From Chthoniobacterales bacterium (GTDB lineage Bacteria > Verrucomicrobiota > Verrucomicrobiia > Chthoniobacterales > UBA10450), in the NCBI GenBank assembly GCA_025935755.1, contig JAICUQ010000018.1, forward strand, positions 1-32,743: a DNA stretch of 32,743 nt. Direction: 5' to 3'. A model generated the notes under the pieces. The model saw only the letters and a list, made by a program, of their open reading frames with translations, was not told the origin of the DNA and searched no databases. Positions 22,503-30,388 of the stretch are shown here, piece by piece. The position numbers were made by a program, and so were the translations under genes. The stretch's first letter is position 1. Each line of letters starts with the position of its first letter.

Positions 22503-23396
22503 TTACCAGCTTACTTGGAGCCTCGCATTCACTTTCTGGATTTGGGCGGCTTGCTCTCTGAGCTGCGCGGTCAGAGCTCCCATTCCTTTCTCCAGTTCCT
22601 GCACTTTGCGGTGCTCTTTCAGAAATTCGTTGAGCAGCATCGCGTTGATCTGCTCGTAACGGACCGTGTACGGCTTGCCCTCCTTATCGCGAATGATCAG
22701 GTCAGGATTTACTTTTGCCACTTCCTCAGCAACGAGTCCAAACTCCGGAATCGCTTGCGGATCAATCTCTTTCTTGTAACGGAAGGTGACCGGTTTGAGC
22801 GCGAGAATAGCTTCGCTGGCTGGGCCCATCGGCCTGATCTCATCCTTGAACCGCGCTGAGGATGTGGTCGTGCCCAGGTGGCCGTTTGAATTGACAAAAA
22901 CCGCCACGCCACCAGCGGTCGTTGCTCCACTGATTCCTCTGATAAAGGTATCGGTGATATCGTTGTTACCGATTCGAACAGTGTTGCTCTCTCCGGCGAC
23001 ACCGACGACATTGAAGCCGATATCGATATTGTTATCGCCCGTGGTTAAGTCCCCGCCGGCGCTAACACCTATGGCCGTGTTGAAGCTACCGGTGGTGTTG
23101 CTTAAAAGCGCCGCGGCGCCAGCAGCCGTATTGTTAGCTCCGATATTGGCGAGTAGTGTCCCGGCACCCACTCCAGTATTGAAACTAGCGTCAGTGAGGG
23201 CCGCGAGCGAGAAGAAACCAACCGCCGTATTGTAACCCCCGATGGAGGAGCCACCAAGGGCATTCTGCCCTTCCGCCGTGTTGCCCCCAGGATAACCGCC
23301 GTCGGGCGGCGGAGTGAGAGCTTGTGCCAATGGGCAAAGCGCAAAGCAGCCAAGCGGCAAGAGCATCATTGTGATTATGTTGTTTCGATTTTTCAT
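22503..23396 (-). CDS. Exported NTAxG-repeat protein with S74 chaperone tail (copy 5, short)
   Basis: A 297-aa paralogue and the first gene of the array. Signal peptide about 1-26 (LAQA-LTP), GGYPGGNTAEGQNAL entry, and only about four repeat units (56-126). Stalk NIDIGFNVVGVAGESNTVRIG is like copy 3. S74 dyad Ser179/Lys184 in SSARFK, then FGLVAEEVAKVNPDLII, EFLKEHRKV, and a short coiled-coil tail. It shows the minimal layout of the family: signal, short repeat, stalk, chaperone. The small DLKPVKDPKGG gene follows 28 nt downstream. A promoter would be expected in the 281-bp gap upstream, but no clear one was recognised. Confidence 0.85.
   Translation of the reverse strand: MKNRNNIITMMLLPLGCFALCPLAQALTPPPDGGYPGGNTAEGQNALGGSSIGGYNTAVGFFSLAALTDASFNTGVGAGTLLANIGANNTAAGAAALLSNTTGSFNTAIGVSAGGDLTTGDNNIDIGFNVVGVAGESNTVRIGNNDITDTFIRGISGATTAGGVAVFVNSNGHLGTTTSSARFKDEIRPMGPASEAILALKPVTFRYKKEIDPQAIPEFGLVAEEVAKVNPDLIIRDKEGKPYTVRYEQINAMLLNEFLKEHRKVQELEKGMGALTAQLREQAAQIQKVNARLQVSW
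23019..23231 (-). repeat. 51-bp coding repeats, about 4 units
   Basis: This is the shortest block in the array, encoding NTAVG, NTGVG, NTAAG and NTAIG units before the NIDIG stalk. Confidence 0.75.
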
Positions 23397-23584
23397 GGTT
23401 TAATTTTCTTTCTCGTTTTTGCCCTTCTTTGTTCTTTCAACATGGGAAGTGTTTTCTAACTATAAAATCCAGGGATGGTTTTACGGACTGTCGGAAAGGA
23501 CTCGCGGCGACTTTTCTATGTAAGTCTGGATGAGCTTGGCCGATTTCGTTTTCTCTTGCGTGCGATGTTTATCGTTCATCATGG

Positions 23585-23616
23585 TAAAACAGGAACGGCG
23601 GCCAAAAGCGGTCATG
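23585..23616 (+). repeat. 32-bp direct repeat, left copy
   Basis: This matches 24985-25016 at 30 of 32 positions and runs in the same direction, starting taaaacaggaacggc. The two copies are spaced exactly 1400 bp apart and bracket the interrupted hydrolase gene. The rest of the gap 23397-23677 shows no supported gene. Confidence 0.75.
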
Positions 23617-23677
23617 CGAGGGGAAAATCGGTTTGGAGTGGTGGTGCGTCTGACTTTCACGTCTGGGTGTAGTGTGA

Positions 23678-24943
23678 CTAGAAGAATGTTTTGGCGATTA
23701 TTCGACAGGGCAACGGTTCCATCTTTGGGTTGGCGGTCTGATTCGTGCCGCTATAGGCGACCACCACGTCTTTATCCCGATTGACATAGAGTAATTGTCC
23801 TGCCCAGAAGCCTTTCGCCAGCTCGTGCTGATTGCTCACCAGGTCCCATTGATAAGTCAGCGGTAGCATCCCCTTTTGGCCAGCGCTCCCACCGCGGCTG
23901 TTAAAGAAGCGGTCCACGATTCGGTCGGAAATGATTCCTTGCTCCAATGATGGCGGGTGCTTCGTGAACGCCATTCCAAAGCGCGCCAGGTCCCGCAGCG
24001 TCATACACATTCCGCCTGCCGCGACCGGAAAGCCGCGCTCGTTTACCACTAAAAGCGCATCGTGTTCGGCGCCGATTTTGCTCCAGATGAGTTCGCTAAT
24101 CACATCGGCCAGGCTCTAGCCAGTGACTCGTGAAATGACTTCGCCTAAGACGGCCGCGTTGATGCCGGTGTAAGCCCAGGTCTCACCAGGGTTACGCACC
24201 CGTTTGAGAGTTGCGAGAAATCCGAGCAGGTCTCCGCGGCGGACGGCATCTGGCAGGTTCGGTGCGGTGCGCGGCTGCCAGCCAAGAATCGCTTCATATT
24301 GAAATTCTTTGTGGGCGGGATTGCGATAGGCATCGTTCCCAGTTTCTTCTCCTTCCATCCCCGAACGCATGTCAGCGACATCGCGTAGCCGCACCCCTTG
24401 CCAGCCGCTACCTTTCAGTTCAGGGAGATAGTATTCGACAGGCTTTTCTAAATTGATTTTTCCCTCGTCCTCGAGAAGAGCAACCGCAGTAGCTACAAAG
24501 GCTTTGCCCACCGACATGGCCAGATGCAGATCGTCAGGGTGAATGGTCGGATATTTCTCGAAAACAATTTTACCCGCGTGAAGCACAATGCAGCCGTCCA
24601 CAGCGCCGTTATTAACGAACTGCTCCAGCGTCTGCTCCGGTTCACCTGGCGGTGACAGTTTTAGCGCGCCGATCTCGGGGCGCAGTTGTTGCGGCAGATC
24701 AACAATCGAACGGCCGCGCCGGATGATTGCCGTTGGAGAAACTTCCGATGTGTGCAAATAAGCCCAATGAGAAACCGCGCCACCTTTGTCCCAATTTTCT
24801 ACCGTGACCTGCGCCCGCATTGCTGATGGGACGGCGGGCTGCGCGCAAACGGGCGAAGGCATTATCAATGCAACACAGTGAGTAGCAGCCAGTAATAACA
24901 TGTGCTGAGGCTTTGCGATGCGGTTCATGTGTTCGTTAATCAT
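23678..24943 (-). pseudogene. Serine beta-lactamase-like hydrolase interrupted by one TAG
   Basis: The full frame, 421 codons plus stop, encodes a class C/PBP-type serine hydrolase (COG1680 kind). ATG 24943 has GAGAGGA upstream. A signal peptide ends near VCA-QP. The SxxK motif is SVGK in LAMSVGKAFVA, a Tyr motif lies in WAYTGINAAVLG, and the C-terminal GFWAGQLLYVN matches the third active-site region. At 24116-24118 an in-frame TAG separates ISRVTG from SLADVISELIWSKIGAEHDA, where relatives usually have a Lys or similar (TGKSLAD). Everything else is intact and in frame. It is either a very young pseudogene or an amber read through by a suppressor. Confidence 0.85.
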
Positions 24944-24978
24944 TGGGCGATCCTCTCAAAGCGCGACGTTGGTCTCTG

Positions 24979-24993
24979 CCTGTTTAAAACAGG
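24979..24993. promoter_or_regulatory. Palindrome in the divergent hydrolase/sigma promoter region
   Basis: CCTGTTT and AAACAGG form a perfect 15-bp inverted repeat around one A, in the 119-bp gap between divergent genes. It overlaps the start of the right 32-bp repeat. It could be an operator; this is a guess from position. Confidence 0.35.
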
Positions 24994-25016
24994 AACGGCT
25001 GCCGAAAGCGGTCATG
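24985..25016 (+). repeat. 32-bp direct repeat, right copy
   Basis: This is the partner of 23585-23616, with two mismatches (positions 25000 and 25004). It lies about 46 bp upstream of the sigma-factor start. CTGCCG and CGGCAG in and just after it (24999-25004 and about 25020-25025) can pair. Confidence 0.75.
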
Positions 25017-25062
25017 AAACCGGCAGAGTTTCTTGTTTTCTGAGACGAAATTGATAATCTGA

Positions 25063-25686
25063 TTGACCGTGACCGTGGACGAATCGGCGCAGAACGACGA
25101 TGTGTTCTCTCCGAAGGAACGGGCAGCTTCGCCGCAGGTCACGGAGCTGCTTTCGCGATGGACTTCGGGGGATCAATCAGCGCTGGAGCAATTGACGCCG
25201 CTTGTTTATGATGAGCTGCGGCGGCTGGCGCATCGCCACATGAGTGGCGCGCGCCCCGATCATACGCTGCAGACTACGGCTCTGGTCAACGAAGCGTATC
25301 TAAAGTTTGCACAGCAGACTCATCCGAATTGGAGTAACCGCGTCCATTTCTTTGCCGTCGCGGCGCGAGCGATGCGGCAGATACTAATCAATCACGCTTT
25401 GAGTTATAACGCGCAAAAGCGCGGCGGTGGCGTTGCGAAAGTGGAGTTAGATGAGGCGGCGCTCGTTTCAGCTGCGCAATCAAGAGAAATTGTTGAGTTA
25501 CACGAAGCACTCGAAAGGCTCGGCGAGCTCGACTCAAGGAAAGCACAAGTGGTAGAGCTCAAATATTTCGGCGGCTTGAAGGAGAATGAGATTGCCGAGG
25601 CGCTGGGAATTTCCACGGTGACTGTCCGACGTGAGTGGAGGTTTGCCAAGGCGTGGCTGCATAATGAACTTCACGAGGCGGCGTGA
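25063..25686 (+). CDS. ECF-type RNA polymerase sigma factor (sigma-70 ECF subfamily, TIGR02999-like)
   Basis: A 207-aa sigma factor. Region 2 includes YDELRRLAHRHMSGARPDHTLQ split over the typical positions (about 49-70), then TALVNEAYLKF and VHFFAVAARAMRQILINHA (about 94-112). Region 4 has VVELKYFGGLKENEIAEAL and a helix-turn-helix GISTVTVRREW (about 182-192). The layout fits the group that directs expression together with linked Ser/Thr kinases. The start is uncertain: TTG 25063 or GTG 25069/25075. Its stop overlaps the kinase start by 4 nt (GTGA). No anti-sigma factor is seen, so control is probably by the coupled kinase. Confidence 0.92.
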   Translation: MTVTVDESAQNDDVFSPKERAASPQVTELLSRWTSGDQSALEQLTPLVYDELRRLAHRHMSGARPDHTLQTTALVNEAYLKFAQQTHPNWSNRVHFFAVAARAMRQILINHALSYNAQKRGGGVAKVELDEAALVSAAQSREIVELHEALERLGELDSRKAQVVELKYFGGLKENEIAEALGISTVTVRREWRFAKAWLHNELHEAA

Positions 25687-28586
25687 TCAAGCTTGCGAAC
25701 GTCTTAGACAAGAAACAAAGGATGCGTGCGACTGCAGATAAGGCCACTGAGCTACAAAGAATCGAGGCGATCTTCCACGCTGCATTAAACTGCGCGCCAG
25801 AAGATGTAGGCGCCTTTCTCGATAGGGCTTGTGGTGACGATGACTCTTTACGGCGAAAAGTAGAGGCGCTGCTAAATTCCGATGAACAGGCTAGTGACTT
25901 CATTGAGAAACCACCAACCGAGTTTGCCGTGAGCCTGATCGCAGGCGAAGCGACCGAGGGAAGCTTGATGATCGGCCGCACCATCGGACATTACAAGATC
26001 ACCGAGCATCTCTCTAGCGGCGGGATGGGCGAAGTGTACGTCGCACTCGACACACGGTCCGAACGCAAGGCAGTGCTAAAGTTATTGCCGGCACGGTTTA
26101 CATCCGATCCCGAGAGGATCAAGCGTTCCCAACAGGAAGCATGTGTGCTCGTCGCACTCAATCACCCCAACATTCTCACTACCTACGAAATCGGCGAAGA
26201 GGAGGGAACTCACTACATCATCAGCGAGTTAATAGAAGGTGAAACCCTCGAGCAGCGCTTCGCGCGTGGACGCATGACGGTCGAAGAGATTGTCGAGGTT
26301 GCGATCCAGGTGGCGAGCGCGCTGGCGGCGGCGCACAAAGCGGGGGTTGTCCATCGCGACATTAAGCCGGGTAACATCATGGTTCGGCATGATGGTTACG
26401 TGAAGGTGCTCGACTTTGGCATAGCCAAGCTGGCTCAGGCAGATTCAGTAACTCGTCAGCCTAACGACCACAGCTTCGTTACCGCGCATACCAGTTTCGG
26501 TTCGACCATGGGCACGGTGCGTTATATGTCGCCAGAGCAGACCCGTGGCGCGCCGGTGGATGAACGCACCGATGTCTGGAGTCTCGGAATCGTGTGCTAC
26601 GAAGCCGTGACGGGCTGCACTCCATTTTTTGGTGAGACACCCAAGGAGGTAACCTACGCCATACTAACTTCAGAACCGTCGCCGATCTCGCAGCACGAAG
26701 CGAAAGTTCCGGCAGAAATGCAACACATCATCAGCAAGGCGCTGCGTAAAGACCGAGAAGAACGATTTCGCAGCATCAAAGAAATGCTCGAGGAGTTAAA
26801 AAGTCTCCAGCGGAAATTGGAACTCGCCAGCGAGTTGGAACGCGCTCCTTTATGGTTCCGTTGGCTACGAACCCCCGTTGTTTTTTTTCTCGTGTTGTTA
26901 GTAATAGCTCTCGCTGTTTCACTGCCGTTGTTTTGGAGCAGGAGCAGGTCTCCGGGAATCGAGAGTAACCCAGGCATCGCTGTGTTGCCCTTTCAAAGTT
27001 TGAGCGAAGAAAAGAGTAACGCTTATTTCGCGGACGGAATCCAGGATGAGATTCTCGCCCGGCTTTCGAAGATCAGTAATCTCAAAGTTATTTCCAGAAC
27101 CTCGACACAAAAGTATAAGAGCAAGCCGGGTAACTTGCGCGACATCGCGCGGCAACTGGGCGTAGCGAATATTCTCGAGGGCAGCGTACAAAAAGCGGCT
27201 GACCAGGTGCGCATTACAGTGCAGTTAATCAACGCAACGACGGATGCGCATCTGTGGGGCGAGACTTATGATCGCAAGTTGCTCGGCACGTTTCAGGTCG
27301 AAAGCGACATCGCCGAGAACATCGCTAGTACGCTTGAGGCAAAGCTCACCGGCAAAGAAAAGGCAGCCATTAACGCGCGAGGGACCGATAACGCGCAAGC
27401 GTATGAGACATATCTGCGCGCACTCGCGTTGAACAATTCGCAGTCCGATGCCGACAACGCACGAATGCGTGACCTATTGCGCGAAGCGGTCGGGCTGGAC
27501 CCGAATTTTGCCGAAGCGTGGTCCTGGTTGGCAGCGATGGAATCAGTCCGTTACTTCTTCCCTGAAGAAAGCCCAGCGCAAAAAGAACGTGCGCGGAACG
27601 CGGCCGAAACAGCATTGCGCCTGGCTCCGGACGCAGCCGATGCCATCGGTTCGATGGGTTTGTACTACTATTATGTAGAGAAGAATTACGACGAAGCATT
27701 GCGTTGGCTCGACCGCGCACGCGCGATTGCGCCGAACGTTTGGAAATGGATCAGTGCGACGGCGCTCGTGAAACGCCGTCAAGGAAAAATCGAAGAGACG
27801 ATCGCATTGCAAGAACGCGGCGCCGAGCTCGATCCGCTCAACGTCAGCATCTGGATGGACCTTGCCTGGAGCTATCGAGGGCGACGCGATTTCGAACACG
27901 AGCGCGCCATTCTCGACCGCGCGCTTACGATCTCGCCTAACGACGCAAACATTGTGGCGCAGAAAGCCGAGAGCTATCTTGCTGGTGGCGACCTGGAGAA
28001 GAGCTGGCAGATGGTACGCGATCTGAAGTTTGAACCATCGGACAATGGTGTTGACATCGCTCTCCGCGTTGTGATCGCACGGCGGGATAATGACGAAGCC
28101 ATCCGGCGCATCACTGCGATGCGGGAATCAGGTAAAGAACCACCATTATTCCAGGCGGTCGATCGTGGTGTGGTTGGCCAACTAAAATTCACGGAGGGCG
28201 ATTCTGTGGCGGCGGAGCCATTGCTCCATCAAGCCGAAGGAGAATTGACACGATTGCGCGATCGGAATGAGGGCGGCCTCATCGTTCTGGATCAACTGAT
28301 GTTCGTCGAAGCATGTCTCGGCCGCCCTGAAGAAGTCGAGCGAATCGGCGAACAATTGCGCGCAACACGACGGTTCGACAAGTGGATTTACCCGTTTGGT
28401 GATCTGCAGATCGCCATTGCCTACGCCCTGATGGGCGATGCTGATCGTGCCGTGCCGTTACTTAAAACGGCGTTGCACGAGACCTGTGCGATGGCAGCTA
28501 CGCCGGCATACCTTCGATTTGATCCGAGATTCGATCGCATCCGGAACGATCCGCGGTTCCAAAAACTGGCCAACAGCCCTCCATGA
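25683..28586 (+). CDS. Membrane Ser/Thr protein kinase with TolB-like domain and TPR tail
   Basis: A 967-aa PknB-type kinase. An N-terminal helical region (about 20-95) is followed by the kinase domain (about 104-370): glycine loop SSGGMGEVY (111-119), catalytic Lys133 in VLKLL, HRDIKPGN (224-231), DFG (244-246), MSPEQ (282-286), DVWSLG (297-302). One membrane helix (about 399-417) follows. The C-terminal part starts with a FlgO/CadC-associated domain (GIAVLPFQSL...ADGIQDEILARL, LEGSVQK, LWGETYDR; about 430-555) and continues with TPR-type repeats to the end. The kinase would be inside the cell and the sensor/TPR part in the periplasm. GTG start overlaps the sigma gene; the Met at residue 14 is an alternative. 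Confidence 0.94.
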   Translation: MIKLANVLDKKQRMRATADKATELQRIEAIFHAALNCAPEDVGAFLDRACGDDDSLRRKVEALLNSDEQASDFIEKPPTEFAVSLIAGEATEGSLMIGRTIGHYKITEHLSSGGMGEVYVALDTRSERKAVLKLLPARFTSDPERIKRSQQEACVLVALNHPNILTTYEIGEEEGTHYIISELIEGETLEQRFARGRMTVEEIVEVAIQVASALAAAHKAGVVHRDIKPGNIMVRHDGYVKVLDFGIAKLAQADSVTRQPNDHSFVTAHTSFGSTMGTVRYMSPEQTRGAPVDERTDVWSLGIVCYEAVTGCTPFFGETPKEVTYAILTSEPSPISQHEAKVPAEMQHIISKALRKDREERFRSIKEMLEELKSLQRKLELASELERAPLWFRWLRTPVVFFLVLLVIALAVSLPLFWSRSRSPGIESNPGIAVLPFQSLSEEKSNAYFADGIQDEILARLSKISNLKVISRTSTQKYKSKPGNLRDIARQLGVANILEGSVQKAADQVRITVQLINATTDAHLWGETYDRKLLGTFQVESDIAENIASTLEAKLTGKEKAAINARGTDNAQAYETYLRALALNNSQSDADNARMRDLLREAVGLDPNFAEAWSWLAAMESVRYFFPEESPAQKERARNAAETALRLAPDAADAIGSMGLYYYYVEKNYDEALRWLDRARAIAPNVWKWISATALVKRRQGKIEETIALQERGAELDPLNVSIWMDLAWSYRGRRDFEHERAILDRALTISPNDANIVAQKAESYLAGGDLEKSWQMVRDLKFEPSDNGVDIALRVVIARRDNDEAIRRITAMRESGKEPPLFQAVDRGVVGQLKFTEGDSVAAEPLLHQAEGELTRLRDRNEGGLIVLDQLMFVEACLGRPEEVERIGEQLRATRRFDKWIYPFGDLQIAIAYALMGDADRAVPLLKTALHETCAMAATPAYLRFDPRFDRIRNDPRFQKLANSPP

Positions 28587-28643
28587 TCGACTTCGCATTG
28601 TTCCTTTTTCGTTTCAGCTTGCGCTCCTTCGTTAATCGCTGAA

Positions 28644-29312
28644 ATGCATTTGCGAAATTCGCGCGTGCGTTGTGAACGCGTTGCTGGTTATCATTGCAAC
28701 GTGCATCGCTCCGGAATGGCGATACTGACGGTGTCGGTCTTGCTGCCTCTGTGCGGTTTCGCAGCCAATCCGTTTCTGGATGCCAAAGACCACAAGCCGG
28801 TCTTCGCTACCTTTCGCGGAACGGAATGGAGTGACGAAATTGGGCGCGACAAAATTCCGCTCAACGCGCGAGTGGTTACAACGCGCATTGCCAAGATGCC
28901 GTGGGGCGCGATCTTCAAAATCGACTTCACGGATCTAAAATCGCGCTCTGAAAAGCAGCGCGAAATTCGGCCTGACTATTTTATCGTGACTGATAACCGG
29001 ATCGCCCTGCTAAACGAAGAGGACAACGACGCGGCCGCTAAGAAGATTTCGGCACTGGACAAACAGCCGGCATTCGAACCGAATGACATTTATGGCATCA
29101 CCAGCGGCACGTTCGAACACCAGGAGGGCGAGTGGAAAACCACAATCAAATTGAAAGGCGACCTCTGTATTTACGAGGCGAGGCATCCATCAGGGCACTT
29201 TAAAAAAATCGTCTGGAAAAAAGGCGCCGGTTTAGTTGAATACGCCAGCGGGTACGGTGCGCATGCCGACGGGTATCGGCTCAAACGTGAAGCAACAAGT
29301 CAAAAGCAGTAA
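28644..29312 (+). CDS. Exported protein of unknown function (ANPFLD family)
   Basis: The frame gives 222 aa from ATG 28644. A signal peptide (AILTVSVLLPLCGFAA-NP) begins only at residue 25, so the true start is more likely GTG 28701 (MHRSGMAIL...) or ATG 28716. The mature protein starts NPFLDAKDHKPVFATFRGTEW and has a YFIVTDNRIALLNEEDN segment and a C-terminal GLVEYASGYGAHADGYRL. I recognise no enzyme motif. A fragment with the same ANPFLDA junction is at 15063. It follows the kinase by 57 nt and precedes the DUF4239 gene by 33 nt on the same strand, so it may share their transcript. Confidence 0.8.
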   Translation: MHLRNSRVRCERVAGYHCNVHRSGMAILTVSVLLPLCGFAANPFLDAKDHKPVFATFRGTEWSDEIGRDKIPLNARVVTTRIAKMPWGAIFKIDFTDLKSRSEKQREIRPDYFIVTDNRIALLNEEDNDAAAKKISALDKQPAFEPNDIYGITSGTFEHQEGEWKTTIKLKGDLCIYEARHPSGHFKKIVWKKGAGLVEYASGYGAHADGYRLKREATSQKQ

Positions 29313-29345
29313 CATTCGAGAGGGAGTTCTACAGGCTTAACCATC

Positions 29346-30128
29346 ATGGGATTCCTGCTTCAGTTACCACCGCCGATTTCCTTTCTTATTGTCTCGGCCG
29401 GTGCCACCCTTCTAACTCTTAGCGGGCTCTACTTAGTACGGAAAAAGTATTCGGCGGATGTACTAAAGGAGAATCATGAAGTCGCTGCGATTATCTTCAA
29501 TGCTTTTGGCCTGTTTTACGGTGTGATGCTCGCGTTTGTCGTGTTTGTGACCTGGAGCGGGTACAGCGATGCCACCAAGGATCTGGAAATGGAGGCCAAC
29601 CTCGCAGATGACCTTTTTCACATCACGAAGGCCGTCCCGGACCCTGCGAGGACAACAATGCAGCACGGGCTCATTGACTACATCAATTCGGTCTTTGATG
29701 AACTCAAACGGATGGCCGAGGGCGAGATAGATATTCATTCCACCGGCGTGATGGGCGAACTGCTCACACGGTTTTACCAAATCGATGAGCAATCCTTCCC
29801 CAACAAGCAGATATACGCCGAAGGGTTGTCGCGGCTGAACAACCTGGCCGAGTTTCGCCGGCTGAGAATATTTACCGGAAATGATACGGTGCCTTCTGTC
29901 GTTTGGTTGGTCCTTCTCGTTGGCGCGGTTTTCACGGTTTGTTTCAATTATTTGTTTGGAATGAAGAACATCAGGGCGCAATACCTGATCACAGCGACCC
30001 TAACGATCACCATGTCGCAGATCCTCTTCTTGATCTACGTGCTTGATCATCCCTTCACAGGCACTAGCAGGATCAGCACCGAACCTTTGAGGCAAGTGAT
30101 GGAGGTCATGCAGAAGGAGAAGGGATAA
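29346..30128 (+). CDS. DUF4239 (bestrophin-like) membrane protein
   Basis: A 260-aa membrane protein with four hydrophobic segments: about 11-31, 47-69, 183-203 and 211-233. The second carries FNAFGLFYGVMLAFVVFVTW, followed by an acidic amphipathic stretch (DATKDLEMEANLADDLFHI). This is the layout of DUF4239, a bestrophin-like family without an established function; ion conduction is only suggested by the name. The loop between segments 2 and 3 (about 75-180) is helical and soluble. It ends convergent with the small gene at 30154, 25 nt away. Confidence 0.85.
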   Translation: MGFLLQLPPPISFLIVSAGATLLTLSGLYLVRKKYSADVLKENHEVAAIIFNAFGLFYGVMLAFVVFVTWSGYSDATKDLEMEANLADDLFHITKAVPDPARTTMQHGLIDYINSVFDELKRMAEGEIDIHSTGVMGELLTRFYQIDEQSFPNKQIYAEGLSRLNNLAEFRRLRIFTGNDTVPSVVWLVLLVGAVFTVCFNYLFGMKNIRAQYLITATLTITMSQILFLIYVLDHPFTGTSRISTEPLRQVMEVMQKEKG

Positions 30129-30153
30129 GCCTCCCTCTGACGCGCCGACAATT

Positions 30154-30342
30154 CTAGCGCCGCTTCTTCCTGGTAGGCTTTCCTTTGCGCTTCGTCTTCG
30201 CCATTTTGCGCAGCTCGCTTTCACTCATCGACTTTGCCATTTGACGCGACGCACCTTTAAGCGACGACTTTGAACGCTTACCACGCTTGGCGGCGAGCGC
30301 AGCGCCGGCCGCCATCTGCTGTTTCTTCGATTTCGCTGGCAT
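30154..30342 (-). CDS. Small basic DUF3008-like protein
   Basis: The true start is ATG 30342, giving 62 aa beginning MPAKSKKQQMAAGAALAAKR and ending KRKGKPTRKKRR. The order 'MPAKSKxQQ..AGAALAAKRG...LKGASRQM..SMSESELRKMA..KRKGKP' is that of DUF3008, short proteins of about 60 residues found widely in bacteria and of unknown function. The composition (Lys/Arg over a third) suggests nucleic-acid contact. The longer open frame to 30429 is not needed. It lies downstream of the APC permease on the same strand, 46 nt away. Confidence 0.85.
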   Translation of the reverse strand: MPAKSKKQQMAAGAALAAKRGKRSKSSLKGASRQMAKSMSESELRKMAKTKRKGKPTRKKRR

Positions 30343-30388
30343 ACAGAACCATTTCGCGCCTAACGAGCATTTCGGTTCTACGCTGATA

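Noticed and set aside
22355-22561. Plus-strand open frame of 68 codons across the small-gene region
   Set aside because: It overlaps the S74 gene end and the small gene antisense, has a Phe/Leu-rich product from reading Lys/Glu codons backwards, and has no ribosome binding site.
15299-23396. A prophage tail-fibre module
   Set aside because: S74 domains suggest phage, but each protein has a signal peptide and there are no capsid, portal, terminase, lysis or integrase genes.
23613-23615. Short minus-strand frame beginning MTAFGRRSCF inside the left 32-bp repeat
   Set aside because: The same start appears in the right repeat (MTAFGSRSCF) and then diverges at once, so it reflects the repeat rather than a gene.
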